Source: Flavobacteriales bacterium
GTDB lineage: Bacteria > Bacteroidota > Bacteroidia > Flavobacteriales_E > Vicingaceae
Direction: 5' to 3'
Length of the DNA: 64,000 bases
Assembly: GCA_020635825.1 (NCBI GenBank)
Contig: JACJZA010000008.1
Span: 62,001-126,000 of the forward strand
Position numbers and translations under genes: made by a program. A model generated the notes under the pieces. That model ran no database searches. It was given only the letters and a program-made list of their open reading frames with translations, and had not been told where the DNA came from. This document shows positions 52,157-59,541 of the stretch, in pieces. How positions within the stretch are numbered: position 1 is the first letter of the stretch; each line of letters opens with the position of its first letter.

Positions 52157-52187
52157 AACCCTGATATTTATATCAGGGTTTTATTTT
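52157..52187 (+). terminator. Terminator of the SGNH-FadL operon
   Basis: AACCCTGATAT / ATATCAGGGTT stem followed by TTATTTTT. Confidence 0.9.
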
Positions 52188-52189
52188 TG
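52182..52189 (+). promoter_or_regulatory. TAnnTTTG -7 element, 5 nt before the Smr gene
   Basis: TATTTTTG ends 5 nt before the ATG at 52195, inside the T tract of the preceding terminator. Probably leaderless mRNA. Confidence 0.45.
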
Positions 52190-52194
52190 TAGTA

Positions 52195-52758
52195 ATGAAA
52201 GAGCAACTCGGAAATAAAGTAAAATTCATTAATGAAAATTTAGAAGGAAAAATTATCATGATTTTTCCAAATGGGGATTTATTGGTTGATTGTAATGATG
52301 GGTTTGAGCATCGTGTTTCTAAAAGTGAGGTTGTTATTGTAGCTGAGGATAATTCTATTCAATATGATGTTAATCCTCAAGAAGTAAAAGACAAAATAAA
52401 GAATAAACAATTGGCTGATAAAACTAGTTTAGGAATTTTAAATAGATATACTTCAACTACCAAATATCAATATGAAAAAGTTATTGAGATTGATTTACAT
52501 TTAGAAGAATTAGTTGAATTCCCTATGAAGTTAGATGATTGGCAACGATTACATACTCAAATGCAACATGTTAAAAAATGTTTAAATGCAGCCATCAATC
52601 AAAAAGTTAGAAGATTGGTTTTTATCCATGGAGTTGGAACAGGTGTATTAAAAATGGAATTAAGAAATTACCTTTCATCATTTGACGATATTTCATTTAA
52701 AGATGCAGATTATAGAGAATATGGTTCAGGTGCAACAGAAGTTTTAATCAAGTATTGA
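52195..52758 (+). CDS. Smr-domain protein (DUF2027-type N-terminus)
   Basis: A 187-residue protein. The N-terminal SH3-like part (FPNGDLLVDCNDGFEHRVSKSE) matches the DUF2027 group, and the C-terminal half is a Smr domain (EIDLHLEEL ... FIHGVGTGVLKMELRNYL). Smr domains in MutS2 are nucleases; here the DLHL and H-G-V-G-x-G motifs are intact. Role unknown. Confidence 0.85.
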   Translation: MKEQLGNKVKFINENLEGKIIMIFPNGDLLVDCNDGFEHRVSKSEVVIVAEDNSIQYDVNPQEVKDKIKNKQLADKTSLGILNRYTSTTKYQYEKVIEIDLHLEELVEFPMKLDDWQRLHTQMQHVKKCLNAAINQKVRRLVFIHGVGTGVLKMELRNYLSSFDDISFKDADYREYGSGATEVLIKY

Positions 52759-52769
52759 TTTTATAATTG

Positions 52770-52777
52770 TATTTTTG
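52770..52777 (+). promoter_or_regulatory. TAnnTTTG -7 element for rnpB
   Basis: TATTTTTG, about 5 nt before the start of the RNase P RNA. Confidence 0.55.
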
Positions 52778-52780
52778 CAG

Positions 52781-53138
52781 AGCAAATCGTTCTATCGCGT
52801 TATGCTTGCATAATGAGGAAAGTCCGGCCAGCAAAGAGCATCTAACCCGGGGAAACGCGGGGTGTAGCAATGCAACAGCTAGTGCCACAGAAAATAAACC
52901 GCCAGGCCTTTGGCTTGGTAAGGGTGAAAAGGTGAGGTAAGAGCTCACCAGTTATGACAGTAATGTTGTAAGCTAGGTAAACCTTTAGAGCTGAAAGATC
53001 AAATAAACCAAGGATTGAGGGTTGCTCGCCCAATCTTGGAGGGTAGATCGAAAGAGGGTAAAAGTAATTTTATTCCCAGATAAATGATAGAAATCCAATG
53101 AAAATTGGATAACAGAAGCCGGCTTATAGATTTGTTAT
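52781..53138 (+). ncRNA. rnpB: RNase P RNA component (bacterial type A)
   Basis: Universal conserved parts are visible: GAGGAAAGTCCGGCC near the 5' end, ACAGAA and CCGGCTTATAG near the 3' end, and the P4-forming halves. The termini GCAAATC / GATTTG pair. Boundaries are approximate (a few nt). It is followed by a strong terminator. Confidence 0.95.
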
Positions 53139-53141
53139 TTT

Positions 53142-53165
53142 ACCACGCATATGCGTGGTTTTTTT
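53142..53165 (+). terminator. Terminator of rnpB
   Basis: ACCACGCAT / ATGCGTGGT, a perfect 18-bp palindrome followed by seven T. Confidence 0.9.
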
Positions 53166-53206
53166 ATGTTTTCAATAATATATCAAATAAAAAACAGAAC
53201 TTTGCA

Positions 53207-53317
53207 CCATCTTACAAAAATGTAAGTGTAATAATAACGGCCAAATTGGTATTGTTAAATTGGCGATTTAGTCCCGCCACTCTCTCAATCGTACCGATTC
53301 GGTATAAAAAAAATTAA
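53207..53317 (+). promoter_or_regulatory. Structured 5' UTR of the DEAD-box helicase gene
   Basis: From a possible promoter (TTTG at about 53200-53203) to the ATG at 53318 lie about 110 nt with no ORF of note. They include the hairpins CTTACA / TGTAAG (53211-53226) and ACCGA / TCGGT near 53295, and a GGCG / CGCC pair further inside. A long structured leader is expected of cold-inducible RNA helicase genes, but I cannot assign it to a known family. Confidence 0.35.
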
Positions 53318-55075
53318 ATGACATTTAAAGAATTAGGGCTTGATAAAAATATTATCAAGTCAATTACAGAATTGGGATTTGAAACACCATCTCCCATACA
53401 GGAAAAGTCTATCCCGGTTTTATTAGAAGCTGATAGAGATTATGTAGGTTTAGCACAAACAGGAACTGGAAAAACAGCTGCTTTTGGCTTACCAATGATT
53501 CAAGGAATCGACACAGATTATCGTGCTATTCAAGCATTAATACTATGTCCAACTAGAGAATTGTGTTTGCAAATTACTAACGAGTTAACTTCATATTCTA
53601 AATATGTAGAAGGAGTTAAAGTTGTTGCAGTTTATGGTGGCGCAAGTATCACTGATCAAATTCGTCAGATTAAAAAAGGTGTAAATATTATTGTTGGAAC
53701 TCCCGGAAGAACCATTGATTTAATGGATAGAAAAGTATTGAATTTTGATACTGTATCTACAGTTGTTTTAGATGAAGCTGATGAAATGTTGAATATGGGT
53801 TTTAAGGAGGATATCAACCAAATTTTAGAAGGAACACCTCCTTTTAAAAGAACTTGGCTGTTTTCTGCTACTATGCCAAAAGAGGTAGAAAGAATTGCTA
53901 GCAATTATATGGAAGACCCTTTTAAAGTAGTTGTAGGTACTAAAAATAGTAGTGCTGCTAATATTGATCACAAATATTGTTTAGTAAATGGTCGTGACCA
54001 ATATTATGCTTTGAGAAGATTTATTGATTACTCTCCGGGAATGTTTGGGATTGTTTTTTGTAGAACTCGTAGAGAAGCAAAAGAATTTGCTGATAAATTA
54101 ATGACAGATGGATATAATGCAGATGCATTACATGGGGATTTATCTCAAGCACAAAGAGATGCAGTAATGAATAAATTTAGAAATAGAGCATTACAAGTTT
54201 TAATTGCGACAGATGTTGCTGCAAGAGGTATTGATGTGGATGATGTTACTCATGTTTTCCATATCGATATGCCGGATGAGATTGAAAGTTATACTCATAG
54301 AAGTGGAAGAACTGCTAGAGCAGGTAAATCTGGAGAATCAATTGCTTTGGTAAGTCCAAGTAAAGCGAGTAGAGTTAGATTGGTTGAGAAGCAAATTGGA
54401 AAACAGTTGGAATTAATTAAAGTTCCTTCAGGAAATGAAATTTGTGGGCAACAATTAATTCGTTTAATTCAAAATGTACACGATATTGAGGTAAATGAAA
54501 AAGGAATTGCTCCTTATGTGGCTCATATTCACGAAAGTTTAGCTGAATTCTCAAAAGAAGAGGTAATTGAAAGATTTGTTTCTGTTGAGTTTAATAGATT
54601 TTTAAAAGCTTATGAAAAAGCAGGAGATTTAAATATCGATCCAAAAAAATCAAGAACCAGAGGAGGAGATAGAGAAGATAGTAGAGGTGAAAGGGGTAGT
54701 AGTAGAGGGGTCGCAAATGGTAACCGAATTTTTATCAATGTTGGTAAAATGGATGGTTTTGAAAATAAAGGACAAATCTTAGGGTTTATTTGTAATCAAT
54801 CAGGAATTGATGGTAATTCAGTTGGTAAAATTGATTTGTTTGATAGTTTCTCATTTTTAGGAGTAGAAGATGGAATAGGTGAGAAAATCATTAGTAAAAT
54901 GAATGGAAAGAATATCGAATCAAGAGATATTAGAGTTGAATTTTCTAAAGATAAACCGAAAGGTGGAGGAAGAAGAAGTGAGGGTAGAGGAGAGCCAAGA
55001 AGAGAAGGTAGAAGAGATAGAAAAGAATTTTCAAATAGTGGCGGACCAAGGAACCGTTCTAGAAATAGAAGATAA
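53318..55075 (+). CDS. DEAD-box RNA helicase with DbpA-type RNA-binding domain
   Basis: A 585-residue helicase. Motifs: Q motif (about 1-28), AQTGTGKTAAFG, PTRELCLQ, DEADEML, SAT and HRSGRTARAGKSG. After the two RecA-like domains comes a DbpA-type RNA-binding domain (about 470-555; FINVGKMDGFENKGQILGFI) and an Arg/Gly-rich tail (RRRSEGRGEPRREGRRDRK). It resembles DeaD/CsdA, which unwinds rRNA and mRNA structures in the cold. Its leader is long and structured. Confidence 0.95.
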   Translation: MTFKELGLDKNIIKSITELGFETPSPIQEKSIPVLLEADRDYVGLAQTGTGKTAAFGLPMIQGIDTDYRAIQALILCPTRELCLQITNELTSYSKYVEGVKVVAVYGGASITDQIRQIKKGVNIIVGTPGRTIDLMDRKVLNFDTVSTVVLDEADEMLNMGFKEDINQILEGTPPFKRTWLFSATMPKEVERIASNYMEDPFKVVVGTKNSSAANIDHKYCLVNGRDQYYALRRFIDYSPGMFGIVFCRTRREAKEFADKLMTDGYNADALHGDLSQAQRDAVMNKFRNRALQVLIATDVAARGIDVDDVTHVFHIDMPDEIESYTHRSGRTARAGKSGESIALVSPSKASRVRLVEKQIGKQLELIKVPSGNEICGQQLIRLIQNVHDIEVNEKGIAPYVAHIHESLAEFSKEEVIERFVSVEFNRFLKAYEKAGDLNIDPKKSRTRGGDREDSRGERGSSRGVANGNRIFINVGKMDGFENKGQILGFICNQSGIDGNSVGKIDLFDSFSFLGVEDGIGEKIISKMNGKNIESRDIRVEFSKDKPKGGGRRSEGRGEPRREGRRDRKEFSNSGGPRNRSRNRR

Positions 55076-55078
55076 CGA

Positions 55079-55111
55079 AAAAATCCCATCTAAGAGTGGG
55101 ATTTTTTTTTG
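55079..55111 (+). terminator. Bidirectional terminator between helicase and trmH
   Basis: ATCCCA / TGGGAT stem with A and T tracts on the two sides. The hairpin contains the trmH stop codon (on the minus strand). Confidence 0.8.
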
Positions 55112-55761
55112 AATTCATTTTCAATTAGATCGCTATTTTTAACAACTTTTTTAGCCCAAATTAGAAGCTGTTCAATTTTTTCTTCATCAGATAATTGCCA
55201 ATTTATATTAGATTCTTTTAAGCGTTTGCTCACTTCATATAAAAGAATGGCTGCCGATACAGAAATATTTAAACTTTCAGTAAACCCATACATTGGAATT
55301 TTTACAAAACCATCGGCATTTTGCATAGCTGTTTCTGATAATCCTGTTAGTTCAGTTCCAAACATAAATGCACATTTTTCATCTAACGGAACATCACTAA
55401 TCAACATATCATTGGTATGTGGGGTAGTTGCATAAATTTTATACCCCTGTTTTTTTAACTGATTAATACAATTTAGAGTATTGTTTTCGTGTCGATTGTA
55501 TTTAAATAAATTAACCCATTTAGAAGCCCCTAAAACAACTTTAGGGTTAAGGTTGTATTTGTTGTCGTTTTCAATTACATGTAAATCCTGAATACCAAAA
55601 ACATCACAAGATCGAATAACTGCACTGGCATTTTGTGGTTGGAATATGTTTTCAAGGACAACAGTTACATGTCGAGTACGCTCAGTAATTATTTGATTAA
55701 ACAGGGTTTGTTTGTTTTCTGTTACAAAATTGAATAAGTGGTCTAGAAAGAGTTTGCTCAT
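55090..55761 (-). CDS. trmH: tRNA guanosine(18)-2'-O-methyltransferase-like protein
   Basis: A 223-residue SPOUT methyltransferase. I chose MSKLFLDHLFNFV (55761), as the longer frame to 55806 would overlap the HU terminator. Motifs: VVLENIFQPQNASAVIRSCD (motif 1), FMFGTELTGLSETA (motif 2) and IPMYGFTESLNISVSAAILLYE (motif 3). It resembles TrmH proper, which methylates G18 of tRNA. Confidence 0.85.
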   Translation of the reverse strand: MSKLFLDHLFNFVTENKQTLFNQIITERTRHVTVVLENIFQPQNASAVIRSCDVFGIQDLHVIENDNKYNLNPKVVLGASKWVNLFKYNRHENNTLNCINQLKKQGYKIYATTPHTNDMLISDVPLDEKCAFMFGTELTGLSETAMQNADGFVKIPMYGFTESLNISVSAAILLYEVSKRLKESNINWQLSDEEKIEQLLIWAKKVVKNSDLIENEFKKKSHS

Positions 55762-55788
55762 TAAGTAAATGTAAGAACAATAAATAAA

Positions 55789-55817
55789 AAAGGCTTTCTT
55801 AAACAAGAAAGCCTTTT
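55789..55817 (-). terminator. Terminator of the HU gene
   Basis: On the minus strand AAAAGGCTTTCTT / AAGAAAGCCTTTT, with a T-rich tract after it. Confidence 0.85.
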
Positions 55818-55835
55818 AAAGAAAAAGTAAGTTAA

Positions 55836-56108
55836 TTATTTAACTGTGTTTGATAAAGCTGCACCAGCTTTAAATCTAACTACTTTTTTAGCTGCAATTT
55901 TGATTTCTTTTCCTGTTTGAGGATTTCTACCTGTTCTTGCAGCTCTTTTAGATACTGAGAAAGTTCCGAAACCAATTAAAGTAACTTTGTCACCTTTTTT
56001 TAAAGCTTTTGAAGAAGCACCAGTTAAAGCTTCTAAAGCTGATTTTGCAGCTGCTTTTGATAATTTTGCATCTTTAGCGATTGCGTCGATTAATTCTGCT
56101 TTGTTCAT
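55836..56108 (-). CDS. hup: DNA-binding protein HU
   Basis: A 90-residue HU protein: MNKAELIDAIAKDAKLSKAA, then GFGTFSVSKRAARTGRNPQTG with the DNA-bending arm and KVVRFKAGAALSNTV. Its codon use is strongly biased to AT-ending codons, as expected of an abundant protein. Own promoter and terminator. Confidence 0.97.
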   Translation of the reverse strand: MNKAELIDAIAKDAKLSKAAAKSALEALTGASSKALKKGDKVTLIGFGTFSVSKRAARTGRNPQTGKEIKIAAKKVVRFKAGAALSNTVK

Positions 56109-56156
56109 TTTATTAAAATTTAGGTTAAACGATTAATTTCTTCTATAAAACTATAA

Positions 56157-56164
56157 CAAATATA
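56157..56164 (-). promoter_or_regulatory. TAnnTTTG -7 element for hup
   Basis: TATATTTG on the minus strand, 48 nt before the ATG of hup. Confidence 0.55.
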
Positions 56165-56279
56165 GACGAATTGTGCTTTTAGGCAAGTTTTAAGCTAAAA
56201 AATCAATCGTTTTGTTGATAAAAGACACGTTTTGTTAATAAACATGGTTGTGAAACCAGTCATAGTCTACTTTGAAGCA

Positions 56280-56699
56280 TTAATATGAACCGTTTTTTTC
56301 TTTTTCAAATATTCTATCTTTACCTTCAAATTTTGGAGCTTGAACAGAAACTACTTTTAAAGGATCTTTTGAAGTTACTTTTACCGAATGAAAAGTGTTT
56401 TTTGGGATAACAAAATGATCACCTTCTTTCACTTTAAAAGAATTTTCAGCAATGGTCATTTCTGCTTCTCCTGCTAATACAATAATTCCTTCAGAATGGT
56501 CAGCATGTTTATGTGAAGCCACGTCTTTTTTTATCCAAATCACAAAGTATGAAGAGTTTTCATCTGAATGAAGTTTTTTTACCGTTACGTTTTCAAAACT
56601 TTTCTCTGGAACAACTTCTTTTAGATTGGTAATATCTACTTCTTGTGAGAATGATGAAAATCCAAAAGATAAAAATAGGCTGATTAAAATATATTTCAT
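56280..56699 (-). CDS. Small exported cupin protein
   Basis: A 139-residue protein with signal peptide MKYILISLFLSFGFSSFSQ and one cupin domain (HKHADHSEGIIVLAGEAEMTI, HFVIPKNTFHSVKV) with possible metal-binding histidines. Located 3 bp after the ftcD stop and therefore likely in its transcript; a link to histidine breakdown has not been established. Confidence 0.75.
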   Translation of the reverse strand: MKYILISLFLSFGFSSFSQEVDITNLKEVVPEKSFENVTVKKLHSDENSSYFVIWIKKDVASHKHADHSEGIIVLAGEAEMTIAENSFKVKEGDHFVIPKNTFHSVKVTSKDPLKVVSVQAPKFEGKDRIFEKEKNGSY

Positions 56700-56702
56700 G
56701 AT

Positions 56703-58397
56703 TTACATTTTAGAGTTTATATAATTGATAGTTTCTTGTTCTATTTGAGCAGTTTTTTGATAGATATCTTCAGCTTTTTTCAAAATGTCTTCTGCAAAAA
56801 CTCTATCTTTTATGTCCTTTGCATTTATTTTAACATTAAAATAAGCTCCTGTAACGGCGGCTTTGGCGCATAATACTCCTACGCCTCCGTCAGACAATGA
56901 AGATTGTAAGCCATCCTTAATCATGGCTTGCATCACTTCTATAGATTGATAAGCCGTTTGCATTACTTGAAAAGGAACTTCAGTAGCATATTTGGTAGCA
57001 TTTTCTATTGCTTCAGCTCTTAATGTTTTTTCTTCTTCTGTATCTTTTGGCATTCTAAATCCATCAATAATTTTATTAAATGCATTGGTGTCCTCATCAA
57101 CTAAGTGAAGTAATCTGTTTTTGTAAGATTGGCCTTTCTCCGCCCATTTAGAAAACTCTTCCCATCTATCATCCCATCCAGCTTTGTGGGAAGAAAGATT
57201 AGCAACCATAGTGCCTAAGGCAACACCTAAAGTCCCAACATATGCAGAAATGGATCCACCTCCTGGAGCCATAGACTCGGCGGCAGTTTCATCAGCAAAA
57301 TCGTTAAGTGTAAGATCAATTAATTTCTTGTTAGAAGCATCTTCCAACATGTATTCAATGATTTTTTCTTTTGGGTTAAATGGTTTTAACTCATCTAAAC
57401 CAAGGGATTTGATGGCTATTTTAATCTTTTCACTTTCAGAACAACCTAATGAACGCTCTTGTTTTACAAGGAAGTAGTCAGCAGCATCTAACATGGCTTG
57501 TAATGGAATTAAACCAATTAATTCAGAACCTGTTACTCTTAAACCTCTTTCATTAGCAGCCTTACACGTTTCATCAAATGCTACATGCATGGAGGTGATA
57601 CTAATATTTGTTAAGTTATACGAAATTTGAGCAATACCATATTCATCAATAAACCAACCAATTCCTTTAACGGCTTTTAATTTTCCTGGAATTCGAATAG
57701 GCTCACCGTTTGCATCTAAAACCTTTTTTCCATTTGGCGATCCATCTTCTGTTTTTATTCTTCCTGCTTCTCTAATATCAAAGGCAATGGCATTTGCTCT
57801 TCTGGTAGAAGTCGTATTTAAATTGATGTTATAAGCAATTAAAAAATCTCTGGCACTTATTGCTGTTGCTCCTGTGGTTTTTACTTTTTCTGTAAAAGAT
57901 GCCGGACCAAAATCTGGTTTCCAATCAGGATTGTTTAATTTTTCTTTCAACCCTTCATATTCACCGGAACGACAGTTAGCTAAATTTTTTCTTTTTGATT
58001 CTTGAGCTGCATTCTCATAACAGTAAACAGGAATTTCTAATTCATCTCCAACTCTTTTTGCAAGTTTGTGAGCGTATTTTACTGTCTCTTCCATAGTTAT
58101 CCCTGAAATAGGAACTAAAGGACAAACATCGGTAGCACCAAATCTTGGATGTTCACCAGAGTGCTTACTCATATCTATCAATTCAGATGCTTTTTTGATT
58201 AATCTAAAAGCAGCTTCAATTACATTTTCAGGCTCACCTACAAAAGTTATTACAGTTCTGTTGGTCGCTTTTCCTGGGTCGACATCAAGAAGCTTCACCC
58301 CTTCAACAGTTTCTACTACTTCTGTAATCTTTTTTATTTTTGCTTCATCTCTTCCTTCACTAATGTTAGGAACACATTCAATTAATTGTTTGTTCAT
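56703..58397 (-). CDS. ftcD: Bifunctional glutamate formimidoyltransferase / formimidoyl-THF cyclodeaminase
   Basis: A 564-residue fused enzyme of histidine degradation that moves the formimino group from formiminoglutamate to tetrahydrofolate and then deaminates it. The N-terminal part (about 1-330) contains CVPNISEGRD, KHSGEHPRFGATDVCPL and GIGWFIDEYGIAQISYN. The C-terminal part (about 370-560) has the cyclodeaminase segment AAESMAPGGGSISAYVGTLGVAL. The start is MNKQLIECVPN; the frame is open to 58424, where it would precede the promoter. The hut genes are not in the window. Confidence 0.95.
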   Translation of the reverse strand: MNKQLIECVPNISEGRDEAKIKKITEVVETVEGVKLLDVDPGKATNRTVITFVGEPENVIEAAFRLIKKASELIDMSKHSGEHPRFGATDVCPLVPISGITMEETVKYAHKLAKRVGDELEIPVYCYENAAQESKRKNLANCRSGEYEGLKEKLNNPDWKPDFGPASFTEKVKTTGATAISARDFLIAYNINLNTTSTRRANAIAFDIREAGRIKTEDGSPNGKKVLDANGEPIRIPGKLKAVKGIGWFIDEYGIAQISYNLTNISITSMHVAFDETCKAANERGLRVTGSELIGLIPLQAMLDAADYFLVKQERSLGCSESEKIKIAIKSLGLDELKPFNPKEKIIEYMLEDASNKKLIDLTLNDFADETAAESMAPGGGSISAYVGTLGVALGTMVANLSSHKAGWDDRWEEFSKWAEKGQSYKNRLLHLVDEDTNAFNKIIDGFRMPKDTEEEKTLRAEAIENATKYATEVPFQVMQTAYQSIEVMQAMIKDGLQSSLSDGGVGVLCAKAAVTGAYFNVKINAKDIKDRVFAEDILKKAEDIYQKTAQIEQETINYINSKM

Positions 58398-58421
58398 TTT
58401 TATCAAAAATTTTATTGAACA

Positions 58422-58429
58422 CAAATCTA
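58422..58429 (-). promoter_or_regulatory. TAnnTTTG -7 element for ftcD
   Basis: TAGATTTG on the minus strand, 24 nt before the chosen ATG; this supports the shorter start. Confidence 0.5.
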
Positions 58430-58668
58430 ATCTTAGGAAGTAAATTTAGTGAGTAGAATAAAAAGAGTTATTAACTTTTTATCCTTAGTATTGAACTCCT
58501 AGTACAATAATTCACTGCATTTGTCTAAGTTAACATTGGATTAATTTCAATTTAATGTTGGAATAAGGTCTCCCATTTATTTTTGGTGTTAATAAAGTGA
58601 ACATCCTATGAAGTACATCATTAAGACTTCAAACCGCTTTTGTATGATTTTGAAGCTTAATTAGAGTT

Positions 58669-59541
58669 ATGGTAAAAAAAGAGGTGACATTAAATCGCTT
58701 ATTAGTAGAACAATTAAAGAGCAATGAGGAGATTGATAATGAGCAGTTGAAAAATCAGTTTGTTTCATTATATCATTATCACAATGAGCTAACAGCCAGT
58801 TTAAAATATGCTGAAATTATACAAAAAGGAGTTCTCCCTAAAGACAGACATTTTAAAAGAATATTGTCTGATTACTTTGTGATGTATATTCCTCAATCTT
58901 TTGTGAGTGGTGATTTTTATTGGTTAGGAGAAGTAAATAACAAAATTCTTTTTGCTGTTGGAGATTGTACGGGGCATGGAGTACCTGGAGCAATGCTAAC
59001 CATGTTGGCTCAAAGTTTTTTAAACTACATCATTTTAGGTAAAAAAATGAACAATACTTCTGAAATATTAAGGGAGTTTGATAAAAAATTTATTGAAACA
59101 TTTAAGCACGATTTAGAGAATCAATTTCATAATGATTGGATTGATATTTCTTTATGCTGTTATAATAAAGAAAAAATGGAATTGCAATTTTCCAGTGCAA
59201 AAAGAAAAATACTGATTGTTTCACAAAATCAAACAGATGTATACAGAGGAAGTAATTATCCTTTGGGTGGTTGGCAAATAGAAAATGAAAGATTATTTGA
59301 ATCTCAAACGTTTAGGGTGAATAAAGGAGATATGGTATACATGGGTTCTGATGGTTTTCAGGATCAGATAGGAGGAGTGTTATTAAAAAAATACGGATCA
59401 AAACAGCTCCATGAATTACTAATTGAAATATCTGAATTACCTTGTGAAAAACAATTAATGATTTTGAAAAGAGAATTTAAACAATGGAAACAAGGAGAAA
59501 TTCAGTTGGATGATATTTGTTTAATGGGAATTAGACTGTAA
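58669..59541 (+). CDS. Soluble SpoIIE-type PP2C phosphatase
   Basis: A 290-residue protein with a short helical N-terminus (about 1-55) and a SpoIIE phosphatase domain. Catalytic motifs VSGDFYWLGE, VGDCTGHGVPGAM, MGSDGFQDQIGG and LDDICLMGIRL match the phosphatase in the first gene of the window, but there is no TPR or membrane part. Probably controls a Ser/Thr phosphorylation of an anti-sigma-antagonist-like protein; partner unknown. Its stop abuts, without a gap, the stop of the convergent transporter. Confidence 0.9.
   Translation: MVKKEVTLNRLLVEQLKSNEEIDNEQLKNQFVSLYHYHNELTASLKYAEIIQKGVLPKDRHFKRILSDYFVMYIPQSFVSGDFYWLGEVNNKILFAVGDCTGHGVPGAMLTMLAQSFLNYIILGKKMNNTSEILREFDKKFIETFKHDLENQFHNDWIDISLCCYNKEKMELQFSSAKRKILIVSQNQTDVYRGSNYPLGGWQIENERLFESQTFRVNKGDMVYMGSDGFQDQIGGVLLKKYGSKQLHELLIEISELPCEKQLMILKREFKQWKQGEIQLDDICLMGIRL

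Noticed and set aside
53105..53317. A 70-codon frame on the plus strand
   Set aside because: It overlaps the end of rnpB, its terminator and the helicase leader, and has no protein-like character.
58430..58668. Intergenic stretch before the soluble SpoIIE phosphatase
   Set aside because: No RNA, ORF or clear promoter; only A/T-rich sequence was seen.
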